From NCBI GenBank assembly GCA_027056155.1, contig JALULR010000053.1:1-13207 (forward strand): a stretch of 13,207 nucleotides of DNA, given 5' to 3'. The DNA is from DHVE2 group archaeon (GTDB taxonomy: Archaea > Thermoplasmatota > Thermoplasmata > Thermoplasmatales > Aciduliprofundaceae). Positions 1-5,991 of the stretch are shown here, in pieces (position 1 is the stretch's first letter; each line of letters begins with the position of its first letter). The notes under the pieces are model-generated. The model saw only the letters and a program-made list of their open reading frames with translations, was not told the DNA's origin and did no database searches. A program made the translations under genes and the position numbers.

Positions 1-659
1 GGCTTTACACCGCGCATTTTTATCACTGAGATGTACCTGCCCAGAGTCCTGCCTACGCGCTCCATTGAGAGATGTATGATACCATCTGCAAGGAATCCCT
101 CAACGTCGTATGTGCCAAAATTCATCGAGTTGTATGTTGATTCCGAGATTATAAATGTAGTAGAGCTTAGCTCTCTTAGCGACTCAAACAGGAAGAATAG
201 CTGATTACGCGGGTTTTCCATCTCTGCTATTGCATAAAGCGCCTGCAGCGAGTCGAGAATGAGTATGTCTATCTTGTTATCCTTTGCATACTCGCGAATA
301 GGTGTTTCAATTGCCTTAATCCAGTCCACCTTATCGTAAGTGCCTGATTCTTTGACCATCTTACGTACTAAGCCCCAGTCAAACACATTGAATTCGGCCC
401 CCTTTGGCAGCTTTTCAGTGTCCATATTCAGGCTCACCATCTGCCTAAGCAAGCTCTCTCTGCTCTGCTCTAGAGAGACATATACTACATTACCTTTCCT
501 GTTATTCTGCAGAAACTTGTAGCCCATATAGAATGTCAATGTAGATTTCATGCTTCCCGTAGGTCCAGAGACAAGCACAACATGCCCTATCGGTATCCCA
601 CGCTCAATTTTTTCGTCAAGACCAGCAACATATGTTTTTAGATATTCTGCCATTTCCAT
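1..659 (-). CDS. KaiC-like RecA-superfamily ATPase, C-terminus cut by window edge
   Basis: 219 residues are visible on the minus strand, and the frame is still open at base 1. The P-loop reads GPTGSMKST (residues 32-40). The lysine and serine are present, but the glycine that normally precedes the lysine is methionine. The Walker B strand IDILILDS ends in D136-S137. VSLEQS (61-66) sits where KaiC proteins carry their catalytic acidic pair, and VIKMRG near the visible end is a family signature. These features place it with the single-domain KaiC/GvpD/ArlH-like ATPases, which usually act as regulators or motor partners. ATG 659 overlaps the stop of the upstream gene as ATGA, so translation is probably coupled; an in-frame ATG at 653 is an alternative. 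The family call is secure. The specific role is unknown, although an archaellin-like gene is transcribed divergently just upstream. Confidence 0.85.
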   Translation of the reverse strand, partial: MEMAEYLKTYVAGLDEKIERGIPIGHVVLVSGPTGSMKSTLTFYMGYKFLQNNRKGNVVYVSLEQSRESLLRQMVSLNMDTEKLPKGAEFNVFDWGLVRKMVKESGTYDKVDWIKAIETPIREYAKDNKIDILILDSLQALYAIAEMENPRNQLFFLFESLRELSSTTFIISESTYNSMNFGTYDVEGFLADGIIHLSMERVGRTLGRYISVIKMRGVK

Positions 660-910
660 CACCCTACATACTCATTTTCCAACAGCTTTATCATGTCACC
701 ATATACTTCATCTGCAATTTTATGTCCTGCAAACCTTTCAATGGAGTCTCTTATGTCCTTCAGGAGCAGGATATATTCTTCCTTACTTAAAGTTTTTCCC
801 GACAGACCCAGACGCTTCTTGTGTAGTTCTACGATTGTGCTGCTGAGTCCATCAATCAGCTTTTCCAGTTTTTTCTTCAACTCAATCTCAATCAAAGTGT
901 CCAAGTCCAT
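659..910 (-). CDS. Small helical protein, first gene of the ATPase operon
   Basis: 83 residues, rich in Leu, Lys and Glu and probably all alpha-helical. There is no signal peptide, membrane segment or metal motif, and I do not recognise a family. It overlaps the KaiC-like ATPase by four bases (ATGA). It could therefore be an obligate partner or regulator of that ATPase; this is inference from coupling only. The ATG at 910 is chosen because a TATA-like element at 935-942 lies about 28 bp upstream, which fits a leaderless transcript. An ATG further upstream (at 932) is out of frame. Confidence 0.7.
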   Translation of the reverse strand: MDLDTLIEIELKKKLEKLIDGLSSTIVELHKKRLGLSGKTLSKEEYILLLKDIRDSIERFAGHKIADEVYGDMIKLLENEYVG

Positions 911-934
911 TGTATGATGTAATACCTTTCATGG

Positions 935-942
935 ATATAAAA
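935..942 (-). promoter_or_regulatory. TATA box for the 910-to-1 operon
   Basis: The minus strand reads TTTTATAT, centred about 28 bp upstream of the ATG at 910. This is the archaeal TBP-box distance expected for a leaderless message. The other promoter of this divergent region (1041-1048) faces the opposite way. Confidence 0.5.
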
Positions 943-1040
943 TTTTGCCATTTTTGCACTACTAATTGCGAAAAATATACGGTATAAACCCTAGTTGTGT
1001 TCTTAAACTGATTTTATGCTCTGATAATCACAGGTAATTC

Positions 1041-1048
1041 TTTAAATA
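1041..1048 (+). promoter_or_regulatory. TATA box for the archaellin-like gene
   Basis: TTTAAATA is centred about 26 bp upstream of the ATG at 1071, so the transcript should start at or within a base or two of that codon. The 911-1070 interval between the two divergent genes holds this box, the opposite-facing box at 935-942 and AT-rich DNA with a further TATA-like GGTATAAAC near 980. I see no gene in it. Confidence 0.6.
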
Positions 1049-1070
1049 AGAATTTTAAGGATTGAAAACT

Positions 1071-2687
1071 ATGAAAAGGCTCTACACCAAGGAGGAAGGA
1101 GACATAGGTATAGCAACGTTGATTCTATTCATTGCAATAATTATAGTGGCCGCCATCGCTTCTTCGCTGATAATTTACGTAGGAGTAACGCTTAGAGAGC
1201 AGGGAGAAAAAGTAGCTGATGAGGCAGTAGAGCAAATAACAAGCGCTGTTAGAATTCTAAATATTTTAGGAGATAGAGATGTTGATGGTATGGCACCTAA
1301 TATCATATCTGTTCGGGCGCCCATCACTGCTGACCATTCCGCCCCGCAAGGTGGACTAATAAAGAATGTGAGTGTTTATTCTAATGACCCCTTAGATGTG
1401 AAGATAACATGGTGCTCTGCAGTAGATACCGCTTCCGGCATGGGCAAGGAAGAAATATACCGAGTCTCCGGAGATTACACCACTCTTAAATACGTACTTA
1501 GTAATATTGACTATGTGAAAACGATGGGCACATTAATTGCGAGCTTTAATAGCAATTTTACTGATAATCGAGTGTTCATCGATTACGGCGTTGAATCGGG
1601 AGTCACATACGGATATGCAATAATTGGGTATGACCGCGCCGGAAACTACGCACTATACGATGCAATTAATCAAACGGTTAGCATTTCCTCGGGCACAAGA
1701 GATACTGCGCCGCCATCAGGGACAATAAATAGCATAAAAGTTGCTGGAGTTGGTGTATTGCTATCATGGAGCGCATCAGATAGCGGAAGCGGAATTAAAG
1801 TGCAGAAAATATATCGCTCTAACGAATCCATTGACTCTGCAAATTTAGACAATGCTACCCTTGTTGCAGTGCTTTCCGGAGCAGCTAGAAGCTACATTGA
1901 TTATCCTCCAAAGCAAGGTACATGGTATTATGCAATAGTGGGCGTGGATAATGCCGGAAACAATGCCACATATTCTGCCACGGTTGACCATGTGGAGCTC
2001 AGCACAGTTGACAAAATTGCGCCTAGCGATATAGGCTCTCTGCATGAGAGTGTAACAGATTACAAGATTCAGCTATCATGGGACCCCGCTAGTGATAACG
2101 GCTCGGGAATAAACTCGTACTACATTTATCGCTCAAAAGATTATTCTGCCCTAACCACTCCGGAGCTTTTCAAGAGCAAGCCCTATGCCATGGTAAATAC
2201 CACGCATTTTGATGATTATTCTTACATTTCCTATCAAACTTATTACTATGCTGTGGTGCCAGTGGATAATGCGGGTAATTTCGGAGTGCTTGTATATCCT
2301 CAAAATTCCATACAAGTTTTAGAAATAAAGCTTGCTCTTGGTCCGGGTTCCAAGCCCGTAGATTTTAACGATGTAATCTTGGAGATAACAGATGGTAGCG
2401 TAGATGCATCATTAAAGTTAAACTCCACTGGCTTTGGATTGAATTGCAGCGATTCTGAGCATTATTCTATGGAGGTGCTTAATGACCCTACGGGAGAGTT
2501 TAGACAGAGTTATATATTAGATGACGGCGCTGTGGTGCTAATGTATATCAACGCGCAGAAGGTTGGATTGAATCTTGTATCACAAACAACGGTTAAAATG
2601 AAAATCATACTGGGAAGCGGAATACCTGTTTACAAAGAGTTGATAATACCATCAACAATGTTAAATAGGTATGTGCAGATATACTGA
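1071..2687 (+). CDS. Archaellin-like protein with three inserted fibronectin III-like repeats
   Basis: 538 residues. The N-terminus is an archaellin/class III signal: KEEG at 7-10, then DIGIATLILF followed by a hydrophobic helix to about 38. A prepilin-type peptidase of the ArlK/FlaK type would be expected to cut after G10. Residues 39-66 continue as an archaellin-like helix. Residues about 80-415 form three FnIII-like repeats, each with an IYR motif (129-131, 247-249, 352-354) and a D-x-AGN motif (188-192, 293-297, 399-403), with a period of about 105. Residues 416-538 return to an archaellin-like beta domain (LALGPGSKPVDFNDVILEIT). Typical archaellins have 200-300 residues. ATG 1071 is preferred over TTG 1062 because of the TATA spacing. 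It is probably a filament subunit or cap displayed outside the cell. A minor pilin or adhesin using the same secretion route is the alternative. Confidence 0.75.
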   Translation: MKRLYTKEEGDIGIATLILFIAIIIVAAIASSLIIYVGVTLREQGEKVADEAVEQITSAVRILNILGDRDVDGMAPNIISVRAPITADHSAPQGGLIKNVSVYSNDPLDVKITWCSAVDTASGMGKEEIYRVSGDYTTLKYVLSNIDYVKTMGTLIASFNSNFTDNRVFIDYGVESGVTYGYAIIGYDRAGNYALYDAINQTVSISSGTRDTAPPSGTINSIKVAGVGVLLSWSASDSGSGIKVQKIYRSNESIDSANLDNATLVAVLSGAARSYIDYPPKQGTWYYAIVGVDNAGNNATYSATVDHVELSTVDKIAPSDIGSLHESVTDYKIQLSWDPASDNGSGINSYYIYRSKDYSALTTPELFKSKPYAMVNTTHFDDYSYISYQTYYYAVVPVDNAGNFGVLVYPQNSIQVLEIKLALGPGSKPVDFNDVILEITDGSVDASLKLNSTGFGLNCSDSEHYSMEVLNDPTGEFRQSYILDDGAVVLMYINAQKVGLNLVSQTTVKMKIILGSGIPVYKELIIPSTMLNRYVQIY

Positions 2688-2696
2688 GGTGTGAGC

Positions 2697-3053
2697 ATGT
2701 TTAAAAAGAGAAAAAATGAGGAGCGTGCTAAAGAGATATTAAAAGAGGCGTATAAGCTTGGATTTGAAGTTGGGTATTACAGGCATTATGAATCTGTAGG
2801 TTGGGTCAGAAAAAAAAGGGAAGAGTTAGAGCACGCGGCAGCGGTGGAGGGAATTAGCAGCGAGCTAGTCAAAGCATACGAGAGAGGTAAGGTAGATGGT
2901 GAGCGGAAGAAGAGCAAGGACATGGTCACCGATAAAAAGGTTTTAGCAAAAACCAAACATACACCTGCGCATGGCATAGAAGCGATATCTATACCCGACA
3001 TGGAACCAAAGTTTTTTAGATTACCCAAGTTTCTGCGAAAAAATCATAATTGA
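2697..3053 (+). CDS. Small basic protein of unknown function, downstream of archaellin-like gene
   Basis: 118 residues, lysine- and arginine-rich, without signal peptide or membrane segment, so probably cytoplasmic. I do not recognise a family. A short motif A-Y-x-x-G-x-x-x-G occurs twice, at 18-26 and 60-68, within predicted helices about 42 residues apart. The last 25 residues are Pro/Phe/Lys-rich. The ATG at 2697 is chosen because GAGGTG at 2686-2691 is a good Shine-Dalgarno sequence five bases upstream; GTG 2691 would overlap it. The Shine-Dalgarno overlaps the stop codon of the archaellin-like gene, so the two genes form a coupled operon. A role in assembling or regulating that filament protein is inference from position only. 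Confidence 0.75.
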   Translation: MFKKRKNEERAKEILKEAYKLGFEVGYYRHYESVGWVRKKREELEHAAAVEGISSELVKAYERGKVDGERKKSKDMVTDKKVLAKTKHTPAHGIEAISIPDMEPKFFRLPKFLRKNHN

Positions 3054-3083
3054 TAATCTCCGAAGATTTTCATATCGTGGCAC

Positions 3084-3090
3084 TTAAATA
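3084..3090 (+). promoter_or_regulatory. TATA box for a possible microprotein
   Basis: TTAAATA is centred 26 bp upstream of ATG 3113, the same geometry as the leaderless promoters elsewhere in this window. Confidence 0.4.
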
Positions 3091-3112
3091 TGCTAGATAG
3101 GTACTAATTATT

Positions 3113-3202
3113 ATGATGAGTGAGAAAAAAGAGACATGGATAGTAATTTACGATGAAAAAATAAAAAAGATGCTCAGCACCTCAGAGGAACCGTCTAAGT
3201 AA
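3113..3202 (+). CDS. Possible 29-residue leaderless microprotein
   Basis: The frame starts ATGATG and encodes MMSEKKETWIVIYDEKIKKM followed by nine more residues, ending in TAA at 3200-3202. It is hydrophilic with a central WIVIY strand. Support comes from the upstream TATA element at leaderless distance and from a T6 tract (3213-3218) just past the stop. The evidence against it is that its two A6 runs (3156-3168) are also the mirror of a T-rich terminator for the converging gene ending at 3182. Its last 21 bases overlap the end of that gene tail to tail. No family is recognised. Confidence 0.35.
   Translation: MMSEKKETWIVIYDEKIKKMLSTSEEPSK
3156..3168 (-). terminator. Oligo-T terminator for the 4549-to-3182 operon
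   Basis: The minus strand reads TTTTTTATTTTTT starting 14 bases beyond the stop codon at 3182. Archaeal polymerase terminates on such T tracts without needing a hairpin. Confidence 0.5.
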
Positions 3203-3838
3203 TTTTATACTGTTTTTTGAGGGTAAAAATAAAAGCTCACCGTATCTTCTACTTCCAAGTATAAATTGATAGTTCAGTACCAGTAGCTCTTTATCTTTTC
3301 CTATCTCTGAGGTGAGATAACTAACAAGAGCGTTCATAGTATCATAGGCGATGTCCACATTTTTTGCGCTAGCGTTCCATGAGAGTTTTTCCACAAAGGC
3401 ATTGAAAGAATCTATCGAGAGCTTTTTAAGGGATTCTATGACTCCCCCGCTGTACTTTGATACTATATCTCCGATGTTCTTCTCCGGAATTATGAGCAAT
3501 AAAGTGCCCTCTATATCCCCTGTAAAATCTATAAACACCCCGTATAAATACTCCTCCTCGCCGTATTTTGCAGCAATTTCATCAAGAGAGGTATTTTTAT
3601 CGAATACATTTAGCATGTCTGCACCATACAAAGACTTGCTTAGCTCTGCACTCGCCTCTTTAATACGCTCTCCAATAACCTCCTTTTCTTCCTCGCTTAG
3701 CTCATCACCCTCCACGAGGTCTCTAAGATCGATTATTGCATCTCTATCGGGATAAAAAACAAAACCGCAATCGTTGCATTTATAACTGCCTGTTTTTAGC
3801 TTAGTTACATTTCTTGAGCCACAAACTGGACATCTCAT
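3182..3838 (-). CDS. Zinc-ribbon protein with CheC-like C-terminal region
   Basis: 218 residues. CPVC (3-6) and CNDC (21-24) form a four-cysteine zinc ribbon. Residues 45-70 are an acidic helix. About 95-218 resembles the CheC/CheX phosphatase fold: GDIEGTLLLIIPEKN (107-121), a long helical region, then a strand pair ending ELLFLPSKNSIKLLRRFL, which looks like the CheC C-terminal motif. The CheC active-site E-x-x-N is not clearly kept: E140 is followed by S143, with N145 two residues further. If the fold is right, it may bind a partner rather than dephosphorylate CheY. The ATG is preceded by GGTG, which overlaps the stop of the KaiC-like gene three bases away, so the pair is translationally coupled. 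The zinc ribbon is certain from sequence; the CheC relation is tentative. Confidence 0.7.
   Translation of the reverse strand: MRCPVCGSRNVTKLKTGSYKCNDCGFVFYPDRDAIIDLRDLVEGDELSEEEKEVIGERIKEASAELSKSLYGADMLNVFDKNTSLDEIAAKYGEEEYLYGVFIDFTGDIEGTLLLIIPEKNIGDIVSKYSGGVIESLKKLSIDSFNAFVEKLSWNASAKNVDIAYDTMNALVSYLTSEIGKDKELLVLNYQFILGSRRYGELLFLPSKNSIKLLRRFL
3213..3218 (+). terminator. T6 tract after the possible microprotein
   Basis: Six T residues follow the TAA at 3200-3202 by 10 bases and could end plus-strand transcription coming from 3113 or from the archaellin-like operon. It lies inside the converging gene, where it encodes nothing special, so the call is weak. Confidence 0.25.
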
Positions 3839-3841
3839 AGC

Positions 3842-4549
3842 TCACACCTTCGTATTAAATACTCGTATTCCATCTGAGCTTATTTCCATCTTGTGCATAT
3901 CGCAATCATGCTTTGTGCCGCGCATTTTAATCACTTGTAGTGCTCTTGTCATAGTATTGCCATTTAGAAAATTGTGGAGAAAGATAACACCATGCGCCAT
4001 ATAATGTTCAGGGCTGTAATTGGATAAGTCTGTCATCTCGGAAAGTATGAGCGTAGTCGCTTTCAGGTCTTTGAGACTTCTGAAAAATCTCGCAATTTCC
4101 CGATTTTGGTCTTCTACTGTGCGGCTTCCGTATTTTAGAGTAAGCACAGAGTCAATTACTATTCTCCGCACTCCTTTTAACTGTACTAAGGCGCTTATTT
4201 TTTTAAAAACTTCCTCTGCGTATGTGCTTTTTATATTTTCCCTGTTTTTAAGCGCGTTCATGTATTGAATGCTTAACGGACCCATATCCACAAAGAGCAC
4301 TAACCCGCCGAGAGTGTAGCGCTTTAAATTAAATGAATAAGTGGCCATATCTTCGATTATATTTCTCGGGTCTTCGGTAAGCGATACATATAGGCCACGC
4401 TCCCCCTCTTTGGCACCTTGCACAAGAAAATGCACACCAAACGTGGTTTTTCCAGCACCCGGAGGCCCTGCGATAATATAAACTCTATTTGGTATGAGAC
4501 CTCCTTGGACAATGTTGTCAAATCCCTGAATCCCCGTTCTTATTCTCAT
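3842..4549 (-). CDS. KaiC-like RecA-superfamily ATPase
   Basis: 235 residues, the normal size for a single KaiC domain. The N-terminus has the family's typical start (TGIQGFDNIVQGGLIP, 5-20). Walker A is canonical, GPPGAGKTT at 28-36. Walker B is RIVIDS with D133. YVSLTED (54-60) carries one acidic residue pair in the catalytic position. VIKMRGTKHD (207-216) is the conserved end of the fold. It should bind ATP and may oligomerise. ArlH/FlaH of the archaellum motor and several signalling ATPases belong to this group, but nothing here assigns it to one of them. It is co-transcribed with the zinc-ribbon/CheC-like gene, suggesting a two-protein signalling or regulatory unit (inference). The start is supported by a TATA box 26 bp upstream. 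Unlike the first ATPase of this window, its P-loop is complete. Confidence 0.9.
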   Translation of the reverse strand: MRIRTGIQGFDNIVQGGLIPNRVYIIAGPPGAGKTTFGVHFLVQGAKEGERGLYVSLTEDPRNIIEDMATYSFNLKRYTLGGLVLFVDMGPLSIQYMNALKNRENIKSTYAEEVFKKISALVQLKGVRRIVIDSVLTLKYGSRTVEDQNREIARFFRSLKDLKATTLILSEMTDLSNYSPEHYMAHGVIFLHNFLNGNTMTRALQVIKMRGTKHDCDMHKMEISSDGIRVFNTKV

Positions 4550-4571
4550 ACAATCATAAACTGCTCATAGG

Positions 4572-4578
4572 TTATTTA
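4572..4578 (-). promoter_or_regulatory. TATA box for the KaiC-like/zinc-ribbon operon
   Basis: The minus strand reads TTAAATA, centred 26 bp upstream of ATG 4549, predicting a leaderless transcript. Confidence 0.55.
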
Positions 4579-4598
4579 AGTTTTGTGTAGTGATTATT

Positions 4599-4609
4599 AA
4601 AAATGAAAA
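4599..4609 (-). terminator. T-rich terminator after the NifX-like gene
   Basis: The minus strand reads TTTTCATTTTT just past the stop at 4616. It is a modest oligo-T terminator between the metal operon and the next minus-strand promoter. Confidence 0.35.
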
Positions 4610-4615
4610 TAGAGA

Positions 4616-5116
4616 TTATCTGTTTTCTAGCTCTTCTAAACGCTTTTTAATCTCATCGAGGCGCTCTTTGATTCTCGATTCTTCCTCTTCAAGCATTTTT
4701 ATCTCCTCTTCGGGAGTTAGCTGAGGAATATAGCCCATTGCCATTGTGTTATATCCATAGTTTTGCGGCGGTATTGGTGCCCTCGGAACTGCTTTAATAT
4801 CATTGTTTTTCACATGACTCACTGCATCTCTTATAGTCCCCTGAAATCCACTTATGACCTGAATTCCTGCTTGCCCAAGCACCATGGAGGCGTTTGGCCC
4901 TACTGCACCTGCGGTAATTAGTACGGATACTCCTTGTTCGATCAAAAACTGACCTGCTTGCACTCCTGCACCCCGAGCTGTCATACCTCCGGGATTGGGC
5001 ACAAAGTCAATTTTGTCTGATTCTGAATCATATATGGCATAATATGGGCACCTACCGAATACCATCGAAATCGGTGTGTCCTCCCTTGGCACATCTGCTG
5101 TTATTGCAACACGCAT
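4616..5116 (-). CDS. NifX/NifB-C-terminal-like (FeMo-co family) protein with coiled-coil tail
   Basis: 166 residues. Residues 1-108 match the dinitrogenase iron-molybdenum cofactor family (NifX, NifY, NifB C-terminus): MRVAITADV start, FGRCPYYAIYD at 20-30, a GAGVQAGQFLIEQGVSVLIT segment at 49-68, and AVGPNASMVLGQAGIQV at 71-87. In nitrogen fixers this fold carries cofactor precursors. In non-fixing archaea such proteins are common and are thought to bind iron-sulfur or other metal clusters. After a Pro/Tyr linker, 134-166 is a charged coiled coil close in sequence to the tail of the upstream protein. The ATG at 5116 is chosen because AAGGTG lies six bases upstream; GTG 5125 would overlap the previous stop. 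It is the last gene of a four-gene operon. No nitrogenase genes are visible here. Confidence 0.85.
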   Translation of the reverse strand: MRVAITADVPREDTPISMVFGRCPYYAIYDSESDKIDFVPNPGGMTARGAGVQAGQFLIEQGVSVLITAGAVGPNASMVLGQAGIQVISGFQGTIRDAVSHVKNNDIKAVPRAPIPPQNYGYNTMAMGYIPQLTPEEEIKMLEEEESRIKERLDEIKKRLEELENR

Positions 5117-5121
5117 AGTAT

Positions 5122-5514
5122 TCACCTTTTAAGCTCTTTGAGTCTAGCTTCTATCTCATTTAAACGCTCTTCTAAAAACTTTGCCTCGTTTTCCAAAGCG
5201 GTTTTTTCGTCCACTGGGGCTGCTTGTTGTGTATATTGGCCATATGCAGGATACTGCCCATAGGCGGAATAAGCTCTTATTGGGGTTTGGGGGTAGTTGC
5301 CGTATCCGTAGCCTGCGTAGGTTCCGTAAGGTGCACCGTACGGGTACATCCATCTCCACCCGCGGGGCATACCGGTCCATGGGCAATAACCCAAGGTGGC
5401 ACCGTATCCAAATCCTCTGCCAGTGCCCATGCCTCTACCACGGCCCCAGCCTCTGCCGCGACCCATTCCACGAGCTCTGCCGTATCCATATCCGTAATAT
5501 CCATATCCATACAT
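5122..5514 (-). CDS. Tyr/Gly-rich DUF5320-like protein with C-terminal coiled coil
   Basis: 130 residues. Residues 1-40 are almost only Gly, Tyr, Arg and Met (GYGYY and GRGRG blocks). A short GYCPWTGMPRG segment (42-52) has the single cysteine. Residues 56-97 are Tyr/Pro/Gly/Gln-rich, and 103-130 form a coiled coil (EERLNEIEARLKELKR). This organisation fits the DUF5320 type, usually found beside NifX-like genes. Its coiled coil nearly matches that of the next gene, so the two products may pair. The start has the strongest ribosome-binding site in the window, AAGGAGGTG at 5528-5520, suggesting high expression. The function is unknown; a scaffold for a metal or iron-sulfur protein is inference. 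Open frames on the opposite strand here are composition shadows. Confidence 0.75.
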   Translation of the reverse strand: MYGYGYYGYGYGRARGMGRGRGWGRGRGMGTGRGFGYGATLGYCPWTGMPRGWRWMYPYGAPYGTYAGYGYGNYPQTPIRAYSAYGQYPAYGQYTQQAAPVDEKTALENEAKFLEERLNEIEARLKELKR

Positions 5515-5538
5515 TTTTTCACCTCCTTATTTTCTATC

Positions 5539-5751
5539 TTACCATCTTCTACCGTAATACCTTCGCATTCCTCCGCGAATTATATATCTTCCTGCTATGA
5601 GAAGCACTAGTATTATTATGAGTGGCATCGCAACGAAGAACAGTGCTATGATAACCGCGATAATGCCTACATCTATTAACACGCGGATTATTCCGTATAC
5701 AGAAAAATACCTGGGAAATAAAAATTGTGAGCGATTGCTGCACCGTGGCAT
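5539..5751 (-). CDS. Small membrane protein within the DUF5320/NifX operon
   Basis: 70 residues. Residues about 21-58 are a nearly unbroken hydrophobic stretch, long enough for two closely spaced membrane helices or one long helix. It is flanked by basic residues, and the C-terminus is RGGMRRYYGRRW, so both ends of a hairpin could face the cytoplasm. The ATG directly follows the TAA of the upstream gene, and GGGAGG lies about ten bases upstream as ribosome-binding site. I recognise no family. Its Arg/Gly/Tyr/Trp tail resembles the tail of the preceding DUF5320-like protein. In context it may tether that group of proteins to the membrane (inference). Confidence 0.6.
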   Translation of the reverse strand: MPRCSNRSQFLFPRYFSVYGIIRVLIDVGIIAVIIALFFVAMPLIIILVLLIAGRYIIRGGMRRYYGRRW

Positions 5752-5985
5752 TTACCATCTTCCTCCCATTCTGCCGCCTCTGCGGCCTTGTCCTCTGCCA
5801 CCCATGCCACGACCTCTTCCATAGCCGCCCTGCCATCGTCTGTATCCGTAATCTGAATAATAAGCGTCGTATCCATAGCCTGCGTTGCGTCCTCTGAATA
5901 AGTCTCCAACTCTCCCAAAGAGCCGCCTTCTCGGGCCTCGCCCATCTGGACCGGTGCAATCACCATACGGCATGTTTATCACCAT
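5752..5985 (-). CDS. Gly/Arg-rich DUF5320-like protein, first gene of the metal operon
   Basis: 77 residues from ATG 5985, or 73 from ATG 5973. The segment MPYGDCTGPDGRGPRRRLFG is close to the usual start of DUF5320 proteins, which favours 5973 by homology. The TATA box in the repeated promoter lies 24 bp above 5985, which favours a leaderless start there. The rest is low complexity: Tyr/Asp-rich, then GRGRGMGGRGQGRRGGRMGG ending in RW. It lacks the coiled coil of its downstream relative. It has one cysteine, in the conserved GDCTGP position. Reading the frame further upstream (to 6087) would run through the promoter repeat into the neighbouring gene and is rejected. The function is unknown. 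Confidence 0.65.
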   Translation of the reverse strand: MVINMPYGDCTGPDGRGPRRRLFGRVGDLFRGRNAGYGYDAYYSDYGYRRWQGGYGRGRGMGGRGQGRRGGRMGGRW

Positions 5986-5991
5986 ATTACA

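Noticed and set aside
911-1070. A non-coding RNA in the divergent promoter region
   Set aside because: Only AT-rich DNA and TATA-like boxes are visible; there is no stable stem or terminator.
3054-3080. A hairpin terminator after the small basic gene
   Set aside because: The short near-symmetry around ATCTCCGAAGAT is too weak and lacks a following T tract.
3351-3755. A 134-codon plus-strand frame opposite the zinc-ribbon gene
   Set aside because: Ser/Phe/Leu-biased shadow; the minus-strand frame has clear zinc-ribbon cysteines and operon coupling.
5181-5610. Two plus-strand open frames of 139 and 128 codons opposite the Tyr/Gly-rich gene
   Set aside because: They mirror the GC-rich low-complexity codons of the minus-strand gene, which has a perfect ribosome-binding site and a family match; the plus frames have odd composition and no promoter.
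5549-5966. Overlapping minus-strand frames of 136 and 92 codons in alternative phases
   Set aside because: They overlap the DUF5320-like and membrane-protein genes in other frames, with Arg/Trp- or Ala/Glu-biased sequence and no family features.
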